64,000 nt of DNA from an uncultured Clostridia bacterium (GTDB lineage: Bacteria > Bacillota > Clostridia > Peptostreptococcales > Anaerovoracaceae), in the NCBI GenBank assembly GCA_934271235.1, contig CAKQQT010000004.1, positions 77,831 to 141,830 on the forward strand, given 5' to 3'. The notes beneath the pieces are model-generated. The model was not told where the DNA came from, ran no database searches, and saw only the letters and a list, made by a program, of their open reading frames with translations. Numbering within the stretch: position 1 is the first letter of the stretch; each line of letters opens with the position of its first letter. Position numbers and translations under genes: made by a program. Below, one piece after another: positions 8,082-16,262 of the stretch.

Positions 8082-9635
8082 TTATTCATGATCCATAAAC
8101 AGTGCGATAAACGGATTGAAGTAGTTTTCGCCCTTTGTGCAAACGCCTTCAAGACCGTGGCCGCCGTCGAACGGACGCTTTACGCCGCCGAACTTGCCTT
8201 GTTCGATCGTCTTGAACAGGCCGTCTTTTTCAACTTCTGCAAGGAGTGCATCCGCTTTTCCTAAAACTTCCTGCGCTCTCTTCTGGATGATGCCGTCTTT
8301 CTTGAATTCGACTTCATCACCGATATGTTTGCAGTTATTGAAGATGTATTTCGCGTTTTCGATCGACAGGTATCTGTCCTGCATATGCGGAGTATGGATC
8401 GCTTCTGTCAGCATGCCTAAAAGCTGCAGGGACTGACCGGACCAGATCGCAACCAGATTGAAGAGCGCGTCCTGGATGTGGCCTCTGAAAATGTTGCCTG
8501 TCATGAACTTTGTCGGCGGCATGTATTTTAATCTCGCGTTCGGGAAGATCTCTCTTGCCATGATCGCCTGGGATAATTCCAGCAGGAATCCGTCTTCTGT
8601 GTTCGGATCCATTTCGAATGCGTGGCCAAGACCCATCTGGTTTTCCGGAATGTTAGCCAGGACCGCGAACTGTTCGTTGATGAACTGAGAAGCGGTTACG
8701 GTGTGTGCGGATTCGATCGCGTCGTCGGTCGTCAGGTAGTTATCTTCACCGGAGTTGAAGATGATGCCGCAGTAGCCGATGATGACTCTGGACATGAACT
8801 GGTCGACCAGTGTTCTCTGCATGTTGATATCACGGAACAGGATACCGTAGATCGCGTCGTTCAGCATAACGTCAAGTCTTTCGAGCGCGCCCATCGCTGC
8901 GATCTCAGGCATGCACATACCGGAAGAGTAGTTGCATAACCGGATGTATCTGCCGACTTCTTCGCCGACTTCGTCGAGTGCTTTTCTCATGATGCGGAAG
9001 TTTTCCTGTGTCGCGTAAGTACCGCCGAAACCTTCGGTGGTCGGACCGTAAGGTACATAGTCCAGCAGGGACTGTGCAGTTGTTCTGATAACGGCGATGA
9101 TGTCAGCGCCCTGTCTTGCAGCTGCCTGTGCCTGGATCACGTCTTCATAGATGTTTCCGGTTGCTACGATTACATAGAGATAAGGTTCCGGACCTTCGCC
9201 GATCCTGTCGAGGTATTCTTTTCTCTTTGCCTTCTGCATATCGATTCTTTCAAAGGTTGCCTTGATCGCAGGCTTTAACGCTTCTGCGGCTTCTTCCTGA
9301 GAGCAGGTCGGCAGCTTTGTGATATCGAGCTTTCCGGCAGCGATCTCTTCCGCGATCTCCTGTGGATTCTTGCCGGTCTGAACGATCGCGTTTCCCATCC
9401 AATAAGCAGCGCCGGTCGGCAGTGCGCCTGCTTCCTTAATGTGATCTACAACGACGTTCGGCAGCGGTGTTTCCAGTTCGTCAACACCGTCAACGCCCAA
9501 AAGTCTTACGATAGTTCTCTCGGTTGACACGGTTGTGTGGCGTTCAATGAATTCCTGCATGTCGTGCGCGATGTTCGCGGCATGCTGGCGAGCGCTGTCA
9601 ACAACTTTTGAGTCAAGGTTCAGTTTGCTTTTCAT
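8082..9635 (-). CDS. kamD: Lysine 5,6-aminomutase alpha subunit
   Basis: 517 residues, full length for KamD, with a TIM-barrel catalytic subunit. Recognisable stretches are MGNAIVQTGKNPQEIA, LYVIVATGNIYEDVIQAQAA, RQGADIIAVIRTTAQSLLDY and MPPTKFMTGNIFRGH. It binds adenosylcobalamin and PLP together with KamE and carries out radical 1,2-amino migration. Start ATG 9635 follows AAGGAGAATAAGG. Gaps to kamC upstream (11 nt) and kamE downstream (14 nt) indicate one operon. Confidence 0.96.
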   Translation of the reverse strand: MKSKLNLDSKVVDSARQHAANIAHDMQEFIERHTTVSTERTIVRLLGVDGVDELETPLPNVVVDHIKEAGALPTGAAYWMGNAIVQTGKNPQEIAEEIAAGKLDITKLPTCSQEEAAEALKPAIKATFERIDMQKAKRKEYLDRIGEGPEPYLYVIVATGNIYEDVIQAQAAARQGADIIAVIRTTAQSLLDYVPYGPTTEGFGGTYATQENFRIMRKALDEVGEEVGRYIRLCNYSSGMCMPEIAAMGALERLDVMLNDAIYGILFRDINMQRTLVDQFMSRVIIGYCGIIFNSGEDNYLTTDDAIESAHTVTASQFINEQFAVLANIPENQMGLGHAFEMDPNTEDGFLLELSQAIMAREIFPNARLKYMPPTKFMTGNIFRGHIQDALFNLVAIWSGQSLQLLGMLTEAIHTPHMQDRYLSIENAKYIFNNCKHIGDEVEFKKDGIIQKRAQEVLGKADALLAEVEKDGLFKTIEQGKFGGVKRPFDGGHGLEGVCTKGENYFNPFIALFMDHE

Positions 9636-9646
9636 CCTTATTCTCC

Positions 9647-11410
9647 TTATTTCATATATTTTTTCGCTCCGTCGATAATTGCTTTGTCGATCCCCAACAT
9701 CGCAGCTATACTGAGAGCCTCCTTTGGAACTTGTTTTTCGTTTTCCACTCTATACAGACGATAGTCCATATATTTGGAGATTATATTGATCCTGTCACGG
9801 CGGTTCGCGTGCTGGATCTCACGGTTGAGTAGCATGAAGTTGCAGTCGGCAAGTCCCCGCACCTGCATGTTCACAATGCCTTCTCGTTCGGTCACAGACT
9901 CAAAATGCGTCGTGATCAAGGAAATATACGGTTTTTCGATCAGGTAGTCCACCAGACTCTTGGTCAATGCGGTACCCTCGGTCGGATTGGTGCCGGACGC
10001 GATCTCATCGATCAGGATGAGGCTGCGGTCCTGCCCTTTATCGAGGATCTCCTTGAGTTCCTCCATTTCGGAACCGAAGCTGGAAAGCCCGCGTTCCACA
10101 GACTGGGAATCCCCGATCAGGATCTGCATATAATTGGAAAGGCCGATCCGTGCCTTTTTGGCAGGAACAAAGAAGCCGTACTGTGCCAGCATCGGAACTT
10201 GTCCCGCAAGCTTCAGGGAAATGGTCTTTCCGCCCATGTTGGCGCCGGTAATCAGCGTCACGCCGTCTTTCAGAGAAAGCGAGATCGGGCAGTAAGGCTT
10301 GCCTTTTTCCCTCAAAATATCTTCAACCTGTATGTTTCTTCCGTCTTCAAATTCGATGACATGTTCTTCGGCGATCTCCGGCTTTGTCAGCGCGTGTGTC
10401 ATCGCGTAGGATGCTCTGGCCAGCGCAAAATCCAGTTCACCGATCTTCGCGCAGTTGCGCAGGAGCGTCTTTTCTTTTTCGGCGATCTTGGAGGAAAGCA
10501 CCTCGCGGATCCGTTCCTCTTCGGTATCGATCTGCGCGTTGATGGCTTCCACCTGATGAACGATATCGTAGATCTTTTCGGTCGGCCGCAGCTGCAGCGT
10601 CACGCTCATATAGTCCTGATCCACGACCTCCAGCTCGGTCAGAGCCTGGATCCTTTCAAAATCCGGATTTGATCTCGCGAGTACGATGTCAAATTTTGGT
10701 GTCAGCTGCACGCCGTATTTTTTGCGCAGTTCTTCGCGGGTCTGCTTCTGCTCCTTGCGGATCTGCAGCTCGAATTCCCGCTTTTTGGTCCGCAGCTCCG
10801 TAAGAAGCGGACTGAACTCATTGTAAATGTAAAAGGTATTCAGGCGGTCTCCGGTCGGATCCAATTCATCCAGCAAGTCTTCGGTATCCTCAAGGAAATA
10901 TTCTTCCGGCACCGTCAGGACTGCTTCTTTGTCCGTTTCCGCAGCTGCAGCAGCCTCTGCTTCTTTCGTGTTCTCGCTATCCCCGACATCCGCGCCCGTG
11001 CATTCGGAAACACAGTGACAGCCCTTGTAGTCGCCGATCTCGTGCTCCATGGTCAGCTTGCGCAGCTGCCGCATCTGCAGGAGCAGTGATTTTACTTCGA
11101 AAAGTTCTACGGTCGAAAGCACCGTGGATGCGCTTCTCTGTACCGTCAGCGTCGGGTCTTTCATTTCCATGAAGACCTCCCGCACCTTATCGGTCAGCAC
11201 CGGGTTCTGTCTGACAAAGGCGATCATCTTCTCAATGCGGTCAAATTCCTGCCGCAGTTCTTCTTCTTCGCCCGGATAATACGGCTGGATCTCCTTCAGT
11301 TCTTTTTTTCCAAAAGGTGTCCCCAGGTCAAGATGAAACATGACATAGTCCAGTCCGGTCTCCCGTCTGGTCTTTACGTTTGCAAGTCTTCTGTTCTTTC
11401 CTTGTCTCAT
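9647..11410 (-). CDS. kamC: Lysine 5,6-aminomutase reactivase ATPase, MutS-like
   Basis: 587 residues. The C-terminal half is a MutS-type ATPase with Walker A TGANMGGKTIS (about 388-398), SSFGSEM, Walker B LILIDEIASGTNP and the switch His in TTHFES. The N-terminal half lacks mismatch-recognition motifs and has an acidic Ala/Glu-rich insert near 145-165. Proteins of this kind next to kamDE are named KamC and are thought to swap damaged cobalamin out of the aminomutase, acting with KamB. It starts 2 nt after the kamB stop. The reactivase role is taken from the family name, not shown here. Confidence 0.88.
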   Translation of the reverse strand: MRQGKNRRLANVKTRRETGLDYVMFHLDLGTPFGKKELKEIQPYYPGEEEELRQEFDRIEKMIAFVRQNPVLTDKVREVFMEMKDPTLTVQRSASTVLSTVELFEVKSLLLQMRQLRKLTMEHEIGDYKGCHCVSECTGADVGDSENTKEAEAAAAAETDKEAVLTVPEEYFLEDTEDLLDELDPTGDRLNTFYIYNEFSPLLTELRTKKREFELQIRKEQKQTREELRKKYGVQLTPKFDIVLARSNPDFERIQALTELEVVDQDYMSVTLQLRPTEKIYDIVHQVEAINAQIDTEEERIREVLSSKIAEKEKTLLRNCAKIGELDFALARASYAMTHALTKPEIAEEHVIEFEDGRNIQVEDILREKGKPYCPISLSLKDGVTLITGANMGGKTISLKLAGQVPMLAQYGFFVPAKKARIGLSNYMQILIGDSQSVERGLSSFGSEMEELKEILDKGQDRSLILIDEIASGTNPTEGTALTKSLVDYLIEKPYISLITTHFESVTEREGIVNMQVRGLADCNFMLLNREIQHANRRDRINIISKYMDYRLYRVENEKQVPKEALSIAAMLGIDKAIIDGAKKYMK

Positions 11411-11412
11411 AA

Positions 11413-12432
11413 CTACATCCTTACGTCAATAATCGGGATATCCGGGATCGCTTTCTGCATTTCTTCCAAAAGCAGGCGGTTATCAAAGGTATATCCCGCC
11501 GGAGCCCAAGGGTTGACCGTGATCGCAGCGATCTCGATATTTTTGAGTACGCTGACACGGAATCCTTTTTTTCGGTGGATGCCCCAGTCCATGGCACTGA
11601 CAAAGATCTTGGTCGGATCTTTGAGTACAAAACGGACGCGCCTCAGATTTTTCAGGCTGATGTCGGCGATCACGCTGTTGGTGAAAGCTCCCGGAATATA
11701 TATATATTCAGTATCCTCTTCTATGGCGGCGTTGATCTCTCTGGAAGCTCCGAGCCCTGTCGCCAGGTCGAGCTTTTTGATCTTGCCTTCGCCGTTTACG
11801 AGCATAATCTTGTCGTCAAATTTATTCGCTTCGATGGCATCGCGGATGATGCCCTCTTCCAATTCGGGTGTTCGATAAAGATTTACAATGTGTGCCGTTT
11901 CTTCCACCACTTTGCTCATGGTCCTGGAAAGAACGGCTCCGGTAGACAGTATGATCGCGTCGGACGTATCCGGTGAGGCGATCGTCTTGCGGTCGATGGC
12001 TCCGTCGATCAGGATCAGCTCACAGCCAAGTTCGAGCATATCCCTGCAGAGCATTTTCTGTTCCGCGTTGATGACCGGGCCTGCGATCTGAACATAGCCG
12101 GCTTCTCTGACTCTGCACAGGAGCAGCTCGCCGATCGCTGTGGAATATTTGGTTTTGCGGATGACTTCCAGTCCGGCGTCTGCCAGATCGTAAAGCATCG
12201 CTGGTACAGCTGCGAGCATACCTTCTTCCAGGTATACTCTCGGTTTTTCTGTTCCGGTTACCAAGTCCTGCGATTCCCCGTCTCGTCCGGTGGAAGTGAT
12301 ACCCAACATCACTTCTTCATCGATCGCTTCTTCGATGAGATAGTTCAGAGCAGTCGTTTTGCCTGCGTTCTTCGCCATTCCCACGATGGAAAGGGTCTTG
12401 TATTTCGTTGATAAGTCGTGCAGTAAACCCAT
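11413..12432 (-). CDS. kamB: Lysine 5,6-aminomutase reactivase subunit
   Basis: 339 residues from ATG 12432 (AAAGGATAG upstream); the frame stays open further but would run into kamA. It has a P-loop GMAKNAGKTT at 18-26, then a region with GLEVIRKTKYSTAIGELLL and a segment LILIDGAIDRKTIASP that resembles a second nucleotide-domain motif. It belongs with KamB proteins that accompany the MutS-like KamC in lysine-fermenting anaerobes. Probably a nucleotide-dependent partner in restoring inactivated KamDE. Confidence 0.85.
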   Translation of the reverse strand: MGLLHDLSTKYKTLSIVGMAKNAGKTTALNYLIEEAIDEEVMLGITSTGRDGESQDLVTGTEKPRVYLEEGMLAAVPAMLYDLADAGLEVIRKTKYSTAIGELLLCRVREAGYVQIAGPVINAEQKMLCRDMLELGCELILIDGAIDRKTIASPDTSDAIILSTGAVLSRTMSKVVEETAHIVNLYRTPELEEGIIRDAIEANKFDDKIMLVNGEGKIKKLDLATGLGASREINAAIEEDTEYIYIPGAFTNSVIADISLKNLRRVRFVLKDPTKIFVSAMDWGIHRKKGFRVSVLKNIEIAAITVNPWAPAGYTFDNRLLLEEMQKAIPDIPIIDVRM

Positions 12433-12505
12433 TTTTTCTATCCTTTGTTTTTGTCCGCGGGCACGCAAACGGTACCCGCGGACAATCGTTTTTTCTAGTT
12501 TGAGA

Positions 12506-13765
12506 CTAGTGTTTGTTTCTTTCGTGTCTTGCCAGATGTGCCGGTTCGATCGTTCTGATCTCAGGGCCTTCACCCAGAGCAGAAACGCCTTCGTACTTGT
12601 AGCTCTTCTTGCCTGTGCAGTAATCGCAGGTGCAAGGAAGATCCGGAAGACTCGGTTCTGTGTAAGTCGTGATGATGCCTTCGTAGTTTCTCAGGATCAC
12701 TTTGTGCGGAGTCTGAGAAATTACGTACTGCGGCATTACCGGAGTCTTTCCGCCGCCGCCAGGAGCGTCAACTACGAATGTCGGAACAGCGTAGCCGGAA
12801 GTATGTCCTCTTAAGCCTTCGATGATCTCGATACCCTTGGAAACCGGAGTTCTGAAGTGTTCGATACCCATGGAAAGGTCGCAGATGTAGATGTAGTACG
12901 GTCTTACTCTGTTCTTGCAGAGAAGGTGTACGAGTTCTCTCATCACGTGCTTGCAGTCGTTGACACCGCGCAGCAGTACGGACTGGTTGCCCAGAGGGAT
13001 ACCTGCGTCAGCAAGCTTTCTTAAAGCTTCCATTGCGGTCGGAGTCATTTCCTTCGGGTGGTTGAAGTGTGTGTTCAGCCAGATCGGATGATACTTCTTC
13101 AGCATGTTGCAGAGATCGTCGGTGATTCTCATCGGCATAACGACCGGAGTTCTGGAGCCAAGTCTTACGATCTCAACATGGTCGATCTTTCTCAGTTCGC
13201 TGATGATGTATTCCAGAGTCTCATCTTCTACGCAGAGTGCGTCGCCGCCGGAAAGCAGTACGTCACGAACCTGCGGAGTCTTTCTGATGTATTCGATGCA
13301 TGCATCGATATCTTCTCTGGATCTTGCGCCGTCTGTTTCACCTGCAAGTCTTCTTCTGGTGCAGTGTCTGCAGTACATGGAGCACTGGTCCGTGATCAGG
13401 AAAAGGACTCTGTCCGGATATCTGTGAGTCAGTCCAGGAGCCGGGGAGTCTGCGTCTTCGTGCAGAGGGTCCATGTCATCCGCTTCGGATCTGTGCATTT
13501 CAGCCAGTGTCGGAACTGCCTGCATTCTGATCGGATCTCTCGGATCGTCCGGGTCCATCAGGGATGCATAGTAAGGAGTGATCCCTACGCGGAAGCCGCC
13601 CATAACCTTTTCGATATCTGCTTTTTCCTGTTCGGTCAGGTTTACGACCTGTGCGATCTCTTCAACCGTTGACAGTCTGTTTGCAACCTGCCAGTGCCAG
13701 TCGTTCCACTGTTCGTCCGTAACGTCTTTGAACAGAGGAATGTCTTTCCAATTTCTAATTGCCAT
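12506..13765 (-). CDS. kamA: L-lysine 2,3-aminomutase
   Basis: 419-residue radical SAM enzyme. The [4Fe-4S] motif CSMYCRHC is at 128-135. The PLP-binding Lys is in PGGGGKTP (about 340), and substrate-binding Asp residues are expected at about 296 (CDLS) and 333 (VVDAP). The Cys-rich tail CTCDYC matches the zinc site of the clostridial enzyme. It converts L-lysine to L-beta-lysine, the first step of the pathway. The setting excludes the shorter EF-P-modifying EpmB. It follows kdd by 73 nt and has its own binding site. Confidence 0.97.
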   Translation of the reverse strand: MAIRNWKDIPLFKDVTDEQWNDWHWQVANRLSTVEEIAQVVNLTEQEKADIEKVMGGFRVGITPYYASLMDPDDPRDPIRMQAVPTLAEMHRSEADDMDPLHEDADSPAPGLTHRYPDRVLFLITDQCSMYCRHCTRRRLAGETDGARSREDIDACIEYIRKTPQVRDVLLSGGDALCVEDETLEYIISELRKIDHVEIVRLGSRTPVVMPMRITDDLCNMLKKYHPIWLNTHFNHPKEMTPTAMEALRKLADAGIPLGNQSVLLRGVNDCKHVMRELVHLLCKNRVRPYYIYICDLSMGIEHFRTPVSKGIEIIEGLRGHTSGYAVPTFVVDAPGGGGKTPVMPQYVISQTPHKVILRNYEGIITTYTEPSLPDLPCTCDYCTGKKSYKYEGVSALGEGPEIRTIEPAHLARHERNKH

Positions 13766-13838
13766 TCTATAATTTCTCCTTAAAAAACATTGTGAGAGTC
13801 AATTTTTTGTATGGTGTACTATATAAAGTTCTATTGAA

Positions 13839-14906
13839 CTATGCGTACATTTCCTTGAACAGCTGTCTCAGTCCGTCATGTTCTCTCAGGCACTGGATTG
13901 TAATGTCTGCATGACCCTTTGTGTAGCCGTTGCCCATGATCATGTTGACGTCTTTGCCTACGCCTTCTGCACCGAGAGCAGCCTTTGTGAAGCTGGTAGC
14001 CATGGAGAAGAAGTATACGATTCCGTCATCCTTACAGGACAGAATGGAAGCCATTTCGGTATTTTCGATGGATACAACGTTGATGACGATGTCGCAAAGC
14101 TTTCCATCGGTTAATTCCATAATCTTGTTGTAAACGCCAACTGCATCCGTTGCGTCCATGTGGAAGTATTCGTCAGCCAGGTCAAGTTTTCTTGCTCTGT
14201 CTTCGGACTTCTGGGAACCTGCAAGGCAGATAACCTTACCAGTTACGCCAGCTCTCTTCTTAGCTTCATATAAGCAAAGCAGTCCGGATTTTCCGCCGCC
14301 GCCGATCACTAATACTGTATCGCCAGGTTTTACCAATTTTGCAGTCTGAGCCGGAGCGCCTGCAACGTCTAATGCGGAAAGCGCAAGACCTTCTTCCATA
14401 TCTTCCGGAAGTTTTGCATAGATACCGGACTGGAATAAGATTGCTTCGCCCTTGATGTCAACCTGGTCGATTGCCGGTCTGATCTCCAGAATTTCGTCGA
14501 TTCTTAACGGAGTCAGAGACAGGGATACCAATGTAGCGATCTTGTCGCCAACCTTTAAATCGCCAACATATGCATCGCCGATTTCTTTTACAGTACCGAT
14601 CAGCATTCCGCCGGAACCAGTCCACGGATTCTTATGCTTACCAGCTTTTGCAACGATATCCATCATTATAGCTGCGATTTTATCTTTATCTTCCTTGGAA
14701 GTAACGTCTGCAGGCTTCTTGCCATCGCAAGCTCTTCTAACGATCTCTGTGAAAGAAGCGGAGTCGATGTTTAAAGTCTTAACGTCGATCAGAACTTCAT
14801 TGTCATAGATTTCCATGTTGTTATCGATAACGTCAGCTGGCTGTGGTAATACTCCCTTTGGAGAGATAACGCGGTGTGTTCCGTAAGGGCATCCTTTTTT
14901 TTGCAT
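13839..14906 (-). CDS. kdd: L-erythro-3,5-diaminohexanoate dehydrogenase, copy 1
   Basis: 355 residues. Family features are YGTHRVISPKGVLPQPAD at the start, HKNPWTGSGGMLIG in the middle and the dinucleotide-binding GGGGKSG at 202-208. Kdd oxidises 3,5-diaminohexanoate to 3-keto-5-aminohexanoate with NAD+. Start ATG 14906 sits 8 nt behind CGAGGAGG. First gene of the run leading to kamA-kamB-kamC-kamD-kamE, with a sigma-A type promoter. A close paralog lies just upstream. Confidence 0.93.
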   Translation of the reverse strand: MQKKGCPYGTHRVISPKGVLPQPADVIDNNMEIYDNEVLIDVKTLNIDSASFTEIVRRACDGKKPADVTSKEDKDKIAAIMMDIVAKAGKHKNPWTGSGGMLIGTVKEIGDAYVGDLKVGDKIATLVSLSLTPLRIDEILEIRPAIDQVDIKGEAILFQSGIYAKLPEDMEEGLALSALDVAGAPAQTAKLVKPGDTVLVIGGGGKSGLLCLYEAKKRAGVTGKVICLAGSQKSEDRARKLDLADEYFHMDATDAVGVYNKIMELTDGKLCDIVINVVSIENTEMASILSCKDDGIVYFFSMATSFTKAALGAEGVGKDVNMIMGNGYTKGHADITIQCLREHDGLRQLFKEMYA

Positions 14907-14965
14907 TTTATTTTCCTCCTCGAAAAAAATAATAAATAAAAGTTTAAATAGATTTATTTTTATGC

Positions 14966-14987
14966 TGAACTTATTTCAGCATAAGTC
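14966..14987. repeat. Perfect inverted repeat between the two kdd genes
   Basis: ATGCTGAA-N5-TTCAGCAT lies downstream of kdd copy 2 and in the leader of copy 1. No T-run follows on either strand, so an operator or mRNA stem is more likely than a terminator. Confidence 0.5.
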
Positions 14988-14996
14988 ACTGTGTTA

Positions 14997-15025
14997 ATTA
15001 TATATCATTTTTTCGTATTTGACCA
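14997..15025 (-). promoter_or_regulatory. Sigma-A type promoter of the kdd-kam operon
   Basis: Minus strand TGGTCA (15025-15020), 17-bp spacer, TATAAT (15002-14997). The leader to kdd is about 85 nt. An inverted repeat TTTGAC...GTCAAA covers the -35 region. Confidence 0.6.
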
Positions 15026-15063
15026 TAGGCAAAATACTTTTTGTCAAAGTTCTGACATTCCTT

Positions 15064-16101
15064 TTACGCATACAGCTGCGCGAACAGGTTGCGGATCCTT
15101 TCATCTTCTCTGAGGATCTGCAGCGCAACGTTGGAATGACCCTTGGTATAGCCATTTCCGATCAGCATCGTCACATCCTTTCCGATGCCTTCGGCTCCAA
15201 GCGTAGCTTTTGTAAAATTAGTCGCCATAGAGAAGAAGTATACCATACCGCCGTCCTTGCAGGCGATAATGGAGGACATCTCGGTGTTCGGGATGTTGAC
15301 AACGTTAATGACAACGTCTGCCAGCTGACCTTCGGTCGCGTCCATGATCTCTTCATACATCGCAACTGCGTCGGTTGCGTTCACGACCAGATATTCATCC
15401 GCGCAGTTGACGGACATCGCCCGGTTGATGGACTTTTTAAAGCCATCCACACAGATAACGGTACCGTTGATGCCGACCTGCTTTCTTGCCTGCCAGCAGC
15501 AGAGGATACCGGACTTTCCGCCTCCGCCCATGACAACAACGGTGTCTCCCGGTTTGCAGATCTTCGCAGTCTGCGCCGGAGCGCCCGCAACGTCCAGTAC
15601 GGATAACGCCAGTGTCTGCGGGATATCCTTCGGCAGCTTCGCATAGATGCCGGACTGGAACAGGATCGCCTGTCCTTTGATATCGATCTGGTCGATATCC
15701 GGCCGGATCTCGATGATCTCATCAATTTTCAGCGGGGTCAGGGACAAGGATACCATAGTCGCGATCTTGTCGCCCTTTTTCAGTTCCCCTTCGTAAGCCG
15801 GGCCGACTTCCGCGACTCTGCCGATCAGCATGCCTCCGGAACCTGTCCACGGATTCTTGTGTTTTCCGGTTGTATTTACAATCTCTAAGATGATTCGCTT
15901 GATCTCTTCCACATCGCCGTTCGCGCGATTGGATATCTCCGTAAACGACGCGGAGTCGATATTCAGGGTATGTACATCGATCAGTACTTCATTGTCGTAG
16001 ATTTCCATTGTGTTATCCACAACATCTGCCGGCTGCGGCAGAACGCCCTTCGGGCTGATGACACGGTGGGTTCCGTAAATATCACCTTTTTTGTATTCCA
16101 T
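15064..16101 (-). CDS. kdd: 3,5-diaminohexanoate dehydrogenase, copy 2
   Basis: 345 residues, clearly paralogous to the neighbour over its whole length, with the dinucleotide-binding GGGGKSG intact at 192-198 and HKNPWTGSGGMLIG conserved. Start ATG 16101 is preferred over 16140 because the sigma-54 promoter places transcript start near 16140 and GGAG is present before 16101. This copy sits directly next to the sigma-54 activator gene and has its own -24/-12 promoter, unlike copy 1. The two copies may serve different growth conditions or slightly different substrates; both look catalytically complete. Confidence 0.9.
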   Translation of the reverse strand: MEYKKGDIYGTHRVISPKGVLPQPADVVDNTMEIYDNEVLIDVHTLNIDSASFTEISNRANGDVEEIKRIILEIVNTTGKHKNPWTGSGGMLIGRVAEVGPAYEGELKKGDKIATMVSLSLTPLKIDEIIEIRPDIDQIDIKGQAILFQSGIYAKLPKDIPQTLALSVLDVAGAPAQTAKICKPGDTVVVMGGGGKSGILCCWQARKQVGINGTVICVDGFKKSINRAMSVNCADEYLVVNATDAVAMYEEIMDATEGQLADVVINVVNIPNTEMSSIIACKDGGMVYFFSMATNFTKATLGAEGIGKDVTMLIGNGYTKGHSNVALQILREDERIRNLFAQLYA

Positions 16102-16149
16102 CTGTTTTCTAGTCTCCTTTTCATTTGCCTGATTGTTCACTTTCTAACA

Positions 16150-16168
16150 AAGCAAATTCTATGCCAAG
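16150..16168 (-). promoter_or_regulatory. Sigma-54 promoter of kdd copy 2
   Basis: Minus strand TTGGCATAGAATTTGCT matches the -24/-12 consensus TGGCAYG-N4-TTGCW, with the invariant GG and GC dinucleotides 10 bp apart. The predicted transcript start is near 16140. Confidence 0.85.
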
Positions 16169-16204
16169 AGCAGAACGTTGAAAAATCGTACATGCGCACG
16201 CAAA

Positions 16205-16256
16205 ATCGAACCGATATGTTTTCATACGCAAAAAGAGCGAACCGTTATAGGTTCGC
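16205..16256. promoter_or_regulatory. Candidate enhancer sites for the sigma-54 activator
   Basis: ATCGAACCGAT (16205-16215) and the inverted pair GCGAACC/GGTTCGC (16237-16243 and 16250-16256) lie about 50-105 bp upstream of the kdd-2 promoter. A similar ATCGGTTCGC lies before kal at 18384-18393. The shared half-site GCGAACC is proposed as the activator's binding site; the second pair also forms the terminator stem of the activator gene. Confidence 0.4.
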
Positions 16257-16262
16257 CCGCTC
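16230..16262 (-). terminator. Intrinsic terminator of the sigma-54 activator gene
   Basis: Minus strand GGGCGAACC-TATAAC-GGTTCGCTC followed by TTTTT, beginning at the stop codon. Confidence 0.85.
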
